Source of the DNA: Streptomyces spiramyceticus
GTDB taxonomy: Bacteria; Actinomycetota; Actinomycetes; Streptomycetales; Streptomycetaceae
DNA: 64,000 nt
Assembly: GCF_028807635.1 (NCBI RefSeq)
Contig: NZ_JARBAX010000001.1
Location: 4,327,501-4,391,500, forward strand
Reading direction: 5' to 3'
Below the pieces are notes generated by a model, which saw only the letters and a list, made by a program, of their open reading frames with translations, was not told where the DNA came from and did not search any database. Of the stretch, positions 55,542 to 64,000 are shown piece after piece. The translations under genes were made by a program, and so were the position numbers. How positions within the stretch are numbered: the first letter of the stretch is position 1; every line of letters begins with the position of its first letter.

Positions 55542-57668
55542 CTACCGCACCGCAGGCAGCGAGCGCTTCAGGAAGTCGACCTGCAACAGCAGCAGATTCT
55601 CCGCGACCTGCTCCTGCGGTGTCATGTGCGTGACGCCGGACAGCGGAAGCACTTCATGCCCCCGCCCCGCCCCCAGCAACGCCGAAGACAGCCGCAGCGT
55701 ATGCGCCGCCACCACGTTGTCGTCCGCCAGACCGTGGACGATCATCAACGGGCGGTGCTGATCGGCCACTTCGGAAAGCCCGTCCCCCGTGACGAGCGAA
55801 TTCGCCGTGTACACCTCCGGCTGCGAACCCGGATCGCCGAGATACCGTTCCGTGTAGTGCGTGTCGTACAGCCGCCAGTCGGTGACCGGTGCACCCGCGA
55901 TCCCCGCGTGGAAGACATCGGGCCGACGCAGCACCGCCAGCGCCGCCAGGTAGCCGCCGAACGACCAGCCCCGGATCGCGACCCGGCCGAGGTCCAGCGG
56001 GAAGTCGGCCGCCAGCGCTTGCAGCGCCTCGACCTGGTCGTCCAGCGTGAGCGTAAACGCGTTGCGGATCGCCTTCTCCCAGCCCGGCGAGCGCCCGGGC
56101 GTGCCCCGCCCGTCGGCGACGACCACCGCGAAGCCCTGGTCGGCGAACCACTGCGAGGTGAGGTGCGCATTGTGCGCGGCGACCGCCCGCCGCGCGTGCG
56201 GCCCGCCGTACGGGTCCATGAGTACCGGAAGGGGACCATCCCCCTCCTCGTAGCCCGTCGGAAGCAGAACGGCGCACGGAATCCGGCGCGCGCCCCCCTC
56301 GACCAACCGCACGCGCGCCCGCAGAACCGGCTCCTCCGCGTACGACGTGACCACCGCCTCCCGCTTGCCGTCGCGCAGTACCGAAACGACCGTGCCGCTG
56401 CTCTCCGGACGGGCCGAGGCCAGCACCGTCACCCCGCCCGACCGGACCGCGGAATGCACCCCGGCCCCCTCCGAAAGACGCTCCACGCCCAGCTCGTTGA
56501 CCCGGTAGACATGCACTTCGCCGGTCTCCGGAGCCGCCGCCTCCATACCCGCCGACGCCGAAACGAGCACATCGCTGTCCGATACGTCCAGCACCGCACG
56601 TACGTGCAACTGCGGCCCGGTCAGAGGCCGGTCGCCGACCGTCAGCACCCGCGCCCCGCCCTCGTCCGCGATCCGTACGAGCCGCCCGTCGGGGGCCCAG
56701 ACCGGCACCCCGTCGAAGAGTTCCAGCCACGCCTCGTCCTCGTCCGCGTGCACGGTCCTCGTCCTGCCGGTCTCGGTGTCCACCGCCAGATGCAGCTGAC
56801 TGCGCTGATCCCTCGCCTGTACGAGCAGCAGCGGCGCCCCCGCCTCCGACCAGTGGACCCGGGCCAGATACGGATGCCGGACCCGGTCCCACGTCACCTC
56901 CGTACGCGCCCCGTCCAGGCCGTACAGGAAGAGGCGTACGTCCGCATTGGGCGTACCCGCCGCCGGGTACGCGACCCGCGCCGGTTCGGCCTCCGGACGC
57001 GCCGGGTCGGAGATCCACCAGCGCCCCACGGCCGCGTCGTCGGTGCGGGCGACCAGCAGCCGGTCCGAATCGGGCGACCACCAGAAGCCGCGCGAGCGGG
57101 ACATCTCCTCCGCCGCGATGAACTCCGCCAGGCCGTACGTCGTGTGCTCGTCCTCCGGCTCGGCGAGCGCCCGGTCACCGGCGCCCTCCGCGTCGATCAC
57201 GCGCAGGGCGCCCCCGGCGACGTACGCGACATGCCGCCCGTCGGGGGAGGGGCGGGGGTCGAGAACCGGGCCCGCAGCAGGCAGTTCGCGCGCCGTACCC
57301 GCCCGCAGCTCCGCCGCGAACAGCCGCCCGGACAGCGCGAACGCCGCCAGTTCGACCGCCGCGTCCACGGCGTACGAGACGATGCCCGCCGACCCCTCGC
57401 GACTGCGCTCGCGCCTGGCCCGTTCCCGCGCCGACAGCCGCTCCGCGGCGCCGCCCAGCAACTGGCCGGGATCCGCCGCGATGCGCTCCTGCGCGCCCCC
57501 TTCAAGATCAAGCACCCAGAGCGCGTTGGCGCGATCGGTGCCGGAGGGGGAGCGGAGAAAGACCACACGCGTCCCGTCGGGCGACACGGTGAACGCCCGC
57601 GGTGCGCCGAGGGTGAAGCGCTGAGTCCTGGCGTGCTGCCTGGGGAAGGAGAGCTGCTTCGAGTTCAT
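55542..57668 (-). CDS. S9-family prolyl oligopeptidase/dipeptidyl-peptidase
   Basis: 708 aa from ATG 57668 (NSKQLSFPRQHARTQRF...), preferred over an upstream in-frame start at 57725. The N-terminal half is a DPP IV-type beta-propeller (AFTVSPDGTRVVFLRS, WWSPDSDRLLVARTDD, YGLAEFIAAEEMSRSRGFWWSP). The C-terminal alpha/beta-hydrolase has nucleophile GWSFGGYLAAL, Asp in IVHGLADDNVV and His in SGVTHMTPQEQV. No signal peptide, so it is probably cytoplasmic. It would trim short peptides, a good fit beside two peptide-import operons on which it converges. Confidence 0.93.
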   Translation of the reverse strand: MNSKQLSFPRQHARTQRFTLGAPRAFTVSPDGTRVVFLRSPSGTDRANALWVLDLEGGAQERIAADPGQLLGGAAERLSARERARRERSREGSAGIVSYAVDAAVELAAFALSGRLFAAELRAGTARELPAAGPVLDPRPSPDGRHVAYVAGGALRVIDAEGAGDRALAEPEDEHTTYGLAEFIAAEEMSRSRGFWWSPDSDRLLVARTDDAAVGRWWISDPARPEAEPARVAYPAAGTPNADVRLFLYGLDGARTEVTWDRVRHPYLARVHWSEAGAPLLLVQARDQRSQLHLAVDTETGRTRTVHADEDEAWLELFDGVPVWAPDGRLVRIADEGGARVLTVGDRPLTGPQLHVRAVLDVSDSDVLVSASAGMEAAAPETGEVHVYRVNELGVERLSEGAGVHSAVRSGGVTVLASARPESSGTVVSVLRDGKREAVVTSYAEEPVLRARVRLVEGGARRIPCAVLLPTGYEEGDGPLPVLMDPYGGPHARRAVAAHNAHLTSQWFADQGFAVVVADGRGTPGRSPGWEKAIRNAFTLTLDDQVEALQALAADFPLDLGRVAIRGWSFGGYLAALAVLRRPDVFHAGIAGAPVTDWRLYDTHYTERYLGDPGSQPEVYTANSLVTGDGLSEVADQHRPLMIVHGLADDNVVAAHTLRLSSALLGAGRGHEVLPLSGVTHMTPQEQVAENLLLLQVDFLKRSLPAVR

Positions 57669-57847
57669 GCGCCAGAAGCTACCGCTCCCTGCCCCCGCCC
57701 ATGCGCCCCTCGTGCTGCCGTGCACCGATCAATGCGAACGCACTGATAGTTATGATCCGTAGCGCTAGGTGGGTATGAACCTGCTGGCGCCTGTCGTCAT
57801 GCCCGCTCCGACCTGAGTCCGACCTGAGTAAGTGGAGGTGAACCGCC

Positions 57848-58042
57848 GTGGCACTCTCGATTTCGGCGGTAGTGCTGTTGGCGATCATCGTCATCCTGAT
57901 GGTCCGGAAATCCGGGCTGAAGGCCGGACATGCGGTGGTTTGCGTCCTGCTCGGCTTCTACTTGGCGAGCTCGTCCATCGCCCCCACGATCAGCGAACTC
58001 ACCACAAACGTGGCCGGGATGATCGGCGGCATCAAGTTCTGA
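57848..58042 (+). CDS. small membrane protein
   Basis: 64 aa; GTG 57848 after GGAGGTG. Two hydrophobic segments (LSISAVVLLAIIVILMV and AGHAVVCVLLGFYLASSSIAP) are joined by RKSGLKAGH, with a Thr/Gly tail (ISELTTNVAGMIGGIKF). The composition resembles small conserved Streptomyces membrane proteins; the function is unknown. It precedes mshB by 23 bases on the same strand and may be co-transcribed. Confidence 0.8.
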   Translation: MALSISAVVLLAIIVILMVRKSGLKAGHAVVCVLLGFYLASSSIAPTISELTTNVAGMIGGIKF

Positions 58043-58065
58043 CCCATGCCTCGTAGGGTGGTCCC

Positions 58066-58953
58066 ATGACGGACCACCCAGCCCGTCGTCTGCTTCTGGT
58101 GCACGCGCACCCCGACGACGAGTCGATCAACAACGGCGCCACCATGGCCAAGTACGCCGCCGAGGGCGCCGGAGTCACCCTGGTGACCTGCACGCTCGGC
58201 GAGGAGGGGGAGATCATCCCGCCCGCCCTCGCGCACCTGGCCGCGGACCGCGACGACACCCTCGGCCCCCATCGCATCGGCGAACTCGCCGCCGCGATGA
58301 AGGAGCTGGGGGTCGGCGACCACCGCTTCCTGGGCGGCCCCGGCCGGTTCCGCGACTCCGGAATGATGGGCGCCGCACAGAACCACCGCGAAGGCGCCTT
58401 CTGGGCCACGCCGGTGGACGAGGCGGCGGCGTACCTCGTCGACGTGATCCGTTCCGTACGCCCGCAGGTCCTCGTGACGTACGACCCGGACGGCGGCTAC
58501 GGGCACCCGGACCACATCCAGGCCCACCGCGTCGCGATGCGCGCCGCCGACCTCGCGGCCGACGCGGACTTCCGCCCGGACCTCGGGGCGCCGCACACCA
58601 TCGCCAAGATCTACTGGAACCGGGTGCCGCGCACGGTGGTCGAGGACGGCTTCGCCCGCCTGCACACGGCCGGGGCGGGCTTCCCCGGTACCGGCGCGGT
58701 GGACGACGTCCCGGGCGTGGTCGACGACGCGCAGATCACCACGGAGATCGACGGCACGGCGTACGCGGCGGCCAAGGCGGCCGCGATGGCCGCCCACGCC
58801 ACCCAGGTCGCGGTCGAGGGCGACTTCTTCGCACTCTCCAACGAACTGGGCCAGCCGATCTTCACCACAGAGTTCTACGAGTTGGTACGGGGCGAACGCG
58901 GTGTCGCGGCCGGCCGCGAGACCGACCTCTTCGCGGGAGTGGTGACGTCATGA
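58066..58953 (+). CDS. mshB: mycothiol biosynthesis deacetylase MshB
   Basis: 295 aa; ATG 58066. The zinc site shows [19 protein letters not shown] (residues 10-28, AHPDDE) and [44 protein letters not shown] and [14 protein letters not shown] are specific for MshB rather than other LmbE-type deacetylases. It removes the acetyl group from GlcNAc-inositol, giving GlcN-inositol for mycothiol, the main low-molecular thiol of actinobacteria. It overlaps the next gene by 4 bases (ATGA). Confidence 0.95.
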   Translation: MTDHPARRLLLVHAHPDDESINNGATMAKYAAEGAGVTLVTCTLGEEGEIIPPALAHLAADRDDTLGPHRIGELAAAMKELGVGDHRFLGGPGRFRDSGMMGAAQNHREGAFWATPVDEAAAYLVDVIRSVRPQVLVTYDPDGGYGHPDHIQAHRVAMRAADLAADADFRPDLGAPHTIAKIYWNRVPRTVVEDGFARLHTAGAGFPGTGAVDDVPGVVDDAQITTEIDGTAYAAAKAAAMAAHATQVAVEGDFFALSNELGQPIFTTEFYELVRGERGVAAGRETDLFAGVVTS

Positions 58954-59375
58954 CACAACGCAAGAACCCGCCGGCCGCGCCGCCGCCCGCCGGACTCGCC
59001 GCGCCCTTCAACGCGGGCCGCGTCGGCGCGTATCTGCTGCTCGCCGTACTCGGCGCGCTGGTCGGCGCCGCGGGCGTCCTCGTCCACGCGGCGTGGATCC
59101 CCGGCGGACTGTTGCTCGCACTGCTCGCCACGACGTGCGTCTTCTACGGCGGCATGTACGCGATGGGCACCAAGGCGGGCGTCGGCGCGTCCGCCGCGGG
59201 CTGGATCGTCTCCATCGTGCTGATGACCGTCAGCCGCCCCGAGGGCGACCTTCTCATCGGAGGCAGTCTCGTGTCGTACGCCTACATGTTGGGCGGAATG
59301 GGACTCGCTGTGATCTGCGCCACGGTGCTGCCCCTGCCGCAACGGGGTGCTGACGGCGCCCGACTTGGCAAATGA
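58950..59375 (+). CDS. four-helix membrane protein coupled to mshB (DUF6113-like)
   Basis: 141 aa; ATG 58950 overlaps the mshB stop. Four membrane helices: [63 protein letters not shown] and [23 protein letters not shown]. It has a Pro/Ala-rich cytoplasmic start. It fits the DUF6113 proteins that sit after mshB in Streptomyces, as I recall. The tight coupling suggests co-expression with mycothiol synthesis, but no activity can be read. Confidence 0.8.
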   Translation: MTQRKNPPAAPPPAGLAAPFNAGRVGAYLLLAVLGALVGAAGVLVHAAWIPGGLLLALLATTCVFYGGMYAMGTKAGVGASAAGWIVSIVLMTVSRPEGDLLIGGSLVSYAYMLGGMGLAVICATVLPLPQRGADGARLGK

Positions 59376-59550
59376 CGTACCACTTGGGTCCGTGAATTGA
59401 CCGCGCTCGCACGGCCGTAGGAACCTCGCTTCCATGGTCGCGGGACGGCTGTCGGCGGCGGCCAGTATGGTGGTGCGCGCCGCCGAGCTGCCCGCAGCAG
59501 GCATGCAAGAACGTAAGAGCGGGCGGCGGAGCTAACCGGGAGAACCTGCC

Positions 59551-61551
59551 TTGAGTCGTGAAACTGACAGTTCGTCCTCCGGCCCCCAGGGGCGTGCCGG
59601 AGCCGCGTACCCGTCGGGTACGCCGCCGTACGGAACCCCCCAGTATCCGTCGCCGCACCCCTCGCAGGACGCTCCGGGCGGAACCGCCGAGGCCGCCGCA
59701 CCGGTCGAGCCCGACGAGCCCAGGACCGAGACCACGCTGACCACGCGTATCCGGATCAACATCCCCGGATCGCGGCCGATCCCGCCGGTCGTCATGCGTA
59801 CGCCCATGAGCGACACGGACCAGGCCCCCTCGGCACGCTCCTCCGCCTCCGCATCGTCTTCTTCCGCCGCTTCGGGCCCCGGCCCCCGCCCCGACGCCGA
59901 GCGCACCGGCAGCACGCCCCGACCGGCGGAGCCGCCTCGGGACAACGCGGCTGCGGCGCAGCAGGCGGAAGCCGGGGCCGAGCGCTCCGGCGACCAGCCC
60001 GCCAGCGACTGGTTCGCCCCGCGCAAACCGGCCGCGCCCGCTCCGGCGGCCCCGGCGGCGCCCGCCCCCCCGCAGGGCGGCGGACAGCGCCCCGACCTCC
60101 CGTACTTCACCCCGGAACCGCCGCAGCGCGCGACCGAGCCGCTGCCGCGCCGCACCGGCGCCCCCCTCAGCGACTTCGACGCGGACGCCAACCGGCCCGC
60201 CACCGGTGGCTTCCCGGCCGGACGCATCGCAGGCCCCACGGGCCCCACGACCGGCCCCGTCACCGGCAGCTCGCCCATGGCGGCGGGACCCCGCCCCGGT
60301 ATGAACCCGCCGGGCGCCCTCGGCCAGTCCGGCCCGCCGCGCATGTCGGACGACACGGCCGTCCTGACCCCGCAGCAGCCGGCCCCCAACACGCCCTCGG
60401 GCGGCAACGTCTCCGGTGACACGCTGACCAGCGGTATCCCCGTGGTCCAGCCCGTCGACCGGCACTCGCCGTTCGCCCCGCCGCCGCACTCCGGTGACAC
60501 CGGCGGCCGCTTCGTTCCCGACCCGACGCCGGGCTTCCCGAACGACCCGCTGGGCCCGGCCGCCCCGCCGCGCGCCACGCCCGCGCCCGCACCCGCGCCC
60601 GCCAAGAAGGGCCGCTCCAAGCTGGTCCTGGCTGCCGTCGGCGTCGTGGTGCTGACCGGTATCGCGTACGGCGCCGGGCTGCTGATGAACCACTCCGACG
60701 TACCGAAGGGCACCACCGTCCTCGGCGTCGACATCGGCGGCGGCACCAAGGACGAGGCCGTCAGCAAGCTCGAAGCCGCCCTCGGCAAGCGCGCCACCAC
60801 CCCGCTCCAGCTCGCGGTCGACGGCAAGCGGATGCAGCTCACGCCGGAGAAGGCGGGCCTCGCCCTGGACAGCCAGGAAACCGTGCGCGGCGCGGCGGGC
60901 AGCGACTACAACCCCGTTTCCGTGATCGGCTCCCTCTTCGGCGGCGAGCGCGTCGCCGAGCCGGTGATCCCGGTCGACGAGGAGAAGCTGAGCGTGGCGC
61001 TGGCCGACCTGGCGGGCGACTCGGGCACGGCCAGCGAAGGCACGATCAAGTTCGTACCGGGCAAGGCGATCGCCGTACCCGGCAAGGCGGGCAAGCAGCT
61101 CGACGTCAACCGCTCGATGATCTCGGTCAGGGACGCGTACCGGGCGCAGGTCGAGACCGGGAAGCCGAACATGGTGGAGCTGCCGGTCGCCGCCAAGGAG
61201 CCGACGGTCGGCCCGGCCGAACTGAACCGGGCCATGAAGGAATTCGCCCAGCCCGCGATGTCCGGCCTGATCACGATCAAGGCGGGCGGCAAGCAGATCC
61301 AGTTCGGCCCGGCGAGGTCGCTGCCGAAGATCCTCTCCATGAAGCCGATCAACGGGCGCCTGGTGGAGGTCTACAACAAGCCGGCGATCGAGCAACTGCT
61401 CGACGGCGTCTTCGACGGCGTACAGATCACCAAGGGCGACGGCAAGAAGCACCCGGTAACCGCGGACGACGTGGCCCACGCGATGCAGACGGCACTGCTG
61501 GGCAAGACGCCGGCGCAGCGAGTCCAGGAGATCAGCCTCAACCCGAGCTGA
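59551..61551 (+). CDS. proline-rich membrane protein with PG_binding_4-like ectodomain
   Basis: 666 aa; TTG 59551 with GGGAG upstream. The first 350 residues are disordered Pro/Ala/Gly-rich cytoplasmic sequence. One membrane helix follows (SKLVLAAVGVVVLTGIAYGAGLLM). The ectodomain begins PKGTTVLGVDIGGGTKDEAVSKLEAAL, the pattern of the putative peptidoglycan-binding fold found in YkuD and VanW proteins, and a second such repeat may lie around residues 545-610 (LPVAAKEPTVGPAELNRAMKEFAQ). The VanW and YkuD catalytic domains are absent. It likely links cytoplasmic partners to the wall. The end runs into a duplicated GC-rich repeat. Confidence 0.8.
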   Translation: MSRETDSSSSGPQGRAGAAYPSGTPPYGTPQYPSPHPSQDAPGGTAEAAAPVEPDEPRTETTLTTRIRINIPGSRPIPPVVMRTPMSDTDQAPSARSSASASSSSAASGPGPRPDAERTGSTPRPAEPPRDNAAAAQQAEAGAERSGDQPASDWFAPRKPAAPAPAAPAAPAPPQGGGQRPDLPYFTPEPPQRATEPLPRRTGAPLSDFDADANRPATGGFPAGRIAGPTGPTTGPVTGSSPMAAGPRPGMNPPGALGQSGPPRMSDDTAVLTPQQPAPNTPSGGNVSGDTLTSGIPVVQPVDRHSPFAPPPHSGDTGGRFVPDPTPGFPNDPLGPAAPPRATPAPAPAPAKKGRSKLVLAAVGVVVLTGIAYGAGLLMNHSDVPKGTTVLGVDIGGGTKDEAVSKLEAALGKRATTPLQLAVDGKRMQLTPEKAGLALDSQETVRGAAGSDYNPVSVIGSLFGGERVAEPVIPVDEEKLSVALADLAGDSGTASEGTIKFVPGKAIAVPGKAGKQLDVNRSMISVRDAYRAQVETGKPNMVELPVAAKEPTVGPAELNRAMKEFAQPAMSGLITIKAGGKQIQFGPARSLPKILSMKPINGRLVEVYNKPAIEQLLDGVFDGVQITKGDGKKHPVTADDVAHAMQTALLGKTPAQRVQEISLNPS

Positions 61552-61553
61552 TC

Positions 61554-61616
61554 TTGGCTTGCGCCGGTGGGCCCCGTGCGGGGTTTGGCTTGCGCCGGGT
61601 GGGCCCCGGGCGGGGT
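61554..61616 (+). repeat. two-copy 31-32 base direct repeat
   Basis: Two tandem copies (61554-61584 and 61585-61616) starting TTGGCTTGCGCCGG and containing TGGGCCCCG, differing at two places, begin 2 bases after the stop at 61551. Each contains GGGGCCCC-like symmetry, so they may form hairpins. Confidence 0.7.
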
Positions 61617-61635
61617 CGGGCCGCTCCGGGGGCGC

Positions 61636-61961
61636 CATTCGGGACTGCATGATTTAGCTGCGGTGCGGGGGCTGCGTTTGCGAGGCCAGTAATTCGCGCA
61701 CAAATCACGCTTTACGTCCCGAACAGCGCCCCCTGCGCGTCCCGCCCCCTCGCGCCGGTGGTCCATCCGGCCCCGCTCGCCCAGGGGTGCCGCCCCCGTT
61801 CACCTGTGCCGTCGACCGGCGCCGGTCGGTGTTGGCGACGTACGGGAGGGGGACGGGGCCGTAGGGAGTGGTGTTCGGGACGTAAAACGTGATTTGTGCG
61901 CGGGACGCCGGGAGGGCTTTCGGTGACCCGGGATCGCAGCTAAATCATGCAGTCCCGAATG
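61636..61961. repeat. 326-bp fourfold-symmetric inverted-repeat structure
   Basis: Outer arms 61636-61662 and 61935-61961 are perfect 27-base reverse complements. Inner arms 61695-61724 and 61873-61902 are 30-base reverse complements with one mismatch. Both pairs share exactly the same centre (61798.5), and both 32-base spacers between arms are equal in length but unrelated in sequence. Outer and inner motifs are themselves related: each begins TTCGGGAC and contains GATTT then GCG, so four copies stand in alternating orientation. The arms are A/T-richer than their surroundings. No protein is encoded. Possibilities are a MITE, a multi-site protein-binding region, or a structured RNA. The remainder of the gap 61552-62159 shows no gene. 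Confidence 0.8.
61813..61828. repeat. 16-bp palindrome CGACCGGCGCCGGTCG
   Basis: Perfect palindrome within the loop of the 326-bp structure but off its centre by about 22 bases. At this GC content its significance is limited. Confidence 0.4.
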
Positions 61962-62159
61962 CCGCTCCCGTAGGCCCCGGCCCCCGGCACCATCACAGGC
62001 CCCGCAGCGTCCCGCCCCCGGCACCACGACAGGCCCCGCACCGCTTTGGCCCCGGCCCCCGGCACCACCACCGGCCCGGCAGCGCGCGCCCGCCCCCGGC
62101 ACTACGACCGGCCGCCCTGCCACCGCCCCGGCAACCCGCCCCGCACCCCCCCGCAAACC

Positions 62160-62984
62160 TCAGTTCAGCCTCGCCCGTGCCGCCCGTGCCCTCCGGCGGA
62201 TTACCTCCGCCGATGACGGTTCCACCTCCGCCAGTACCTCCGCGTACGCCTCCATCTCCGCCGCGCCGCCCAGGAAATCGCCCCGCTGCACCAGCAGTTG
62301 GGCCCGCTCGTATCTGAGCCGCGCCGGATGCGCCGGGAGCAGCAGCGACAGTTCGACCGCCCACAGCTGGACGTCCGTACGCTCGGGGCGGGCCGCCGCC
62401 CATGCGCGGATGTTGTTCAGGATCCGCAAGACGATCTCCAGCGGATCCGCCGGCACCAGCATCGAAGGGTCGAGCGGTTCCCCCGTAGCCCCAGCGACCA
62501 GCAGTTCCGCGTCAGCGCCCGTCAACAGCCGCCCCCCGTCGAAGGGGTCGACGAGGACCTGCTCGCCGGGAGGCCCGAAGCCGACCACGAAGTGGCCGGG
62601 CAGGGCGACTCCGTACACCGGGGCGCCCGCCCGCCGGGCCACTTCGATCCACACGACCGACAACAGAATCGGCAGCCCGCGCCGCCGCCGCAGCACCTCG
62701 TGCAGCAGAGAGGACTCCAGCCGCTGGTAGTCATTCGGCGATCCCCCGAACCCGCAGCGCGCACCGAGGAGGTCGGACACGGCGGAGGCCCACCCCCGCG
62801 CACCGCCGGGGCGGAACGGCAGCAGCCCGGCCAGCCGGTCGAGTTCGATCTCGGCCGCGTCCATCCCTGCCTGGTCCAGTGAAGCGTCCGCCTCCGCGCC
62901 CACCAGCAGGCACAGCAGTGCCAGATCGGGCCGTTCGGCGCGGGCCTCCTCGGCGAAACGGTGCCGCCGCTCGGTCGGTTGCAT
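62160..62984 (-). CDS. SirB1-type transglutaminase-like protein
   Basis: 274 aa; ATG 62984. The core PNDYQRLESSLLHEVLRRRRGLPILLSVVWIEVARRAGAPVYGVALPGHFVVGF is the SirB1 transglutaminase-like domain; the normal catalytic Cys of transglutaminases is not evident, as is usual in this family. The C-terminal part has TPR-like helices (LRYERAQLLVQRGDFLGGAAEMEAYAEVL). Members are widespread, with no settled biochemical role. The stop lies right after the GC-rich repeat region. Confidence 0.85.
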   Translation of the reverse strand: MQPTERRHRFAEEARAERPDLALLCLLVGAEADASLDQAGMDAAEIELDRLAGLLPFRPGGARGWASAVSDLLGARCGFGGSPNDYQRLESSLLHEVLRRRRGLPILLSVVWIEVARRAGAPVYGVALPGHFVVGFGPPGEQVLVDPFDGGRLLTGADAELLVAGATGEPLDPSMLVPADPLEIVLRILNNIRAWAAARPERTDVQLWAVELSLLLPAHPARLRYERAQLLVQRGDFLGGAAEMEAYAEVLAEVEPSSAEVIRRRARAARARLN

Positions 62985-63002
62985 ATGCCGTTCGTACCCT
63001 GC

Positions 63003-63998
63003 CTACGCCGGTCGGAAGTGGTGGTAGCTGTGGTGCGTCGCGAAGCCCATGCCGTCGTACAGAGCCCGCGCACCGCCGTTGTCGGCCTCGACCTGAAGCC
63101 ACGCGGCCGACGCCCCTTCGTCCAGCGCCCGCCGGGCCAGCGCGGTCATGACGGCGCGGGCCAGCCCCTGGCGCCGGTACGCCGGATCGACCTCGACGGC
63201 CATGAACCCGGCCCAGCGCCCGTCGACGACGCACCGCCCGATCGCGGCGGGCGCCCGGCCTTCGCCGGGGACGGACGCGAACCACACGGACGGCCCACTC
63301 CCCAGCACCTTCAGTACGTCGGGCCCCGGCTCCTCGAACCGCTGGTAGCGCGAGAGCCACGCCGCGTCGCACGCCCGGTCCAGGCGTACCCGTGAGACAT
63401 CCGCGTCCAGGTCCGCGATGGGCGCGAGCGCGGCGATCCGTACGTCGGCGGAGACCTCGCGCAGCCAGCCGCGCCGCTCCAGTTCCGCGCCGAGACGTTC
63501 CTGCGTGCCTTCTGCCCCGGTCGAGACCTGGACGTACGCGGGAAGCCCCCGTACCGCGTACCACTCCCGCACCTTCACGAGCGCCGCATCGAGCGGCATC
63601 CCGGGATCGCCGAGCGGCAGCGCCGAGTTGGCACGGCGGGTGAAGCCGCCGGCGGCCCGCAGGAGCCAGTCGCCGAGGGGCTCGCTCTCGACGGGCTGCC
63701 AGGCGCGTGCGGTGACCCGCGCGAGCTCCTCGAAGTTCGCCGCAGGGCCGCGCCGACGAGCCGGTGCGGAGGGTACGACCTTGCCCGCGACCAGCGCGGA
63801 TTCCGGGATTCTGACCGACTCGCCACCCTTGCGTGTGATCGACAGCACACCCGCGTCCCAGGATGTGAGCACACCGACCGTGTCGGTGAACTTCTCACCC
63901 GGCGCTCCGGACCCGCCCACGCGCCTGACTGATACCCGTTTGCCCACGTCAGCAGGCGAAATACGGACCTCAAGCCGTCCTCCGGCTGTGAATTCCAT
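63003..63998 (-). CDS. GNAT-family N-acetyltransferase
   Basis: 331 aa; ATG 63998, complete but with only two bases of upstream sequence. An N-terminal small beta domain (VRISPADVGKRVSVRRV...DTVGVLTSWDAGVLSITRKGG) precedes the acetyltransferase part. Motif A is VEVDPAYRRQGLARAVMTALARRALDEGASAAWLQVEADN, with the R-x2-G-x-A acetyl-CoA loop, and NGGARALYDGMGFATHHSYHHF follows as motif B. It acetylates an unknown amine or protein N-terminus. It is 18 bases downstream of the SirB1-like gene start on the same strand, so the two are probably an operon. Confidence 0.9.
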   Translation of the reverse strand: MEFTAGGRLEVRISPADVGKRVSVRRVGGSGAPGEKFTDTVGVLTSWDAGVLSITRKGGESVRIPESALVAGKVVPSAPARRRGPAANFEELARVTARAWQPVESEPLGDWLLRAAGGFTRRANSALPLGDPGMPLDAALVKVREWYAVRGLPAYVQVSTGAEGTQERLGAELERRGWLREVSADVRIAALAPIADLDADVSRVRLDRACDAAWLSRYQRFEEPGPDVLKVLGSGPSVWFASVPGEGRAPAAIGRCVVDGRWAGFMAVEVDPAYRRQGLARAVMTALARRALDEGASAAWLQVEADNGGARALYDGMGFATHHSYHHFRPA

Positions 63999-64000
63999 CG

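Noticed and set aside
57749..57776. SigB-like promoter (GTTA...GGGTAT) before the small membrane protein gene
   Set aside because: The spacer is longer than the usual range and the -35 match is partial; too weak to list as a site.
61800..62156. Minus-strand open frame in the gap before the SirB1-like gene
   Set aside because: Its sequence is Gly/Ala/Arg/Pro repeat typical of GC-rich non-coding DNA, and it overlaps the inverted-repeat structure.

Overview
The window is chromosomal DNA from a high-GC actinobacterium, almost certainly a Streptomyces. The support is strong G/C bias at third codon positions, very few TTA codons, a mycothiol-biosynthesis deacetylase (MshB), tandem Opp/Dpp operons of the kind found around the bldK region, a SpoIIE-type phosphatase with a split-off RsbW-like ATPase, and many Streptomyces-typical small membrane proteins. 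It falls into two parts: an accessory island (1 to about 15,650) and a core-like region (about 15,650 to 64,000).

Island. The left edge holds the end of hsdS and all of hsdM of a type I restriction-modification system; no hsdR is visible. Next come a HEPN-domain protein (2474-3205) converging on an unrecognised protein of up to 484 aa with a PD-(D/E)xK-like pattern. A frameshifted 3' remnant of a tyrosine-integrase gene (about 4989-5411) follows, then an AIPR abortive-infection protein (5719-7872) and an intact paralogous integrase (8432-9718). The two integrase ends share their downstream sequence, including GTGCTGGGAT repeats, so two related integrative elements appear to have been stacked here, leaving AIPR between two copies of the same element end. 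The island ends with an AAA/DUF234 ATPase (10123-11562), a one-polypeptide restriction-methyltransferase (11802-15251) and a broken helicase fragment.

Core, left half (15.65-33.5 kb). A secreted SMP-30-like beta-propeller gene diverges from a MarR regulator across a perfect 16-bp palindrome. Then come a methyltransferase, an NTF2-like protein, and an MFS exporter divergent from a second MarR gene with TCTCAACGTTGAGA operators. A 166-bp hairpin element bounded by CTAG sits between that MarR gene and a threonine-synthase-like gene and supplies the stop codon of both. After it lie a secreted subtilisin, a DUF4190/septum-formation-like protein, a GntR regulator, a dead NCS1-permease leader, a SPOR-like small protein, a Nudix hydrolase, an RsbW-like ATPase with a PAS-GAF-SpoIIE-ATPase phosphatase, and a PspA/TPM membrane-stress pair.

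Core, right half (33.5-64 kb). This holds an arylamine N-acetyltransferase; a four-gene succinate dehydrogenase operon (97-aa coiled-coil protein, sdhC, sdhA, sdhB) resembling mycobacterial Sdh1; a lysine-rich family 5 lipoprotein; typA; and two tandem five-gene oligopeptide ABC operons with the same internal spacing, evidently a duplication. After these are an S9 peptidase, a small membrane protein, mshB with a membrane-protein partner, a proline-rich membrane protein with a PG_binding_4-like ectodomain, a SirB1-like protein and a GNAT acetyltransferase. The least explained structure is at 61636-61961: four copies of a 27-30 bp motif in alternating orientation, arranged exactly symmetrically in a gene-free gap.
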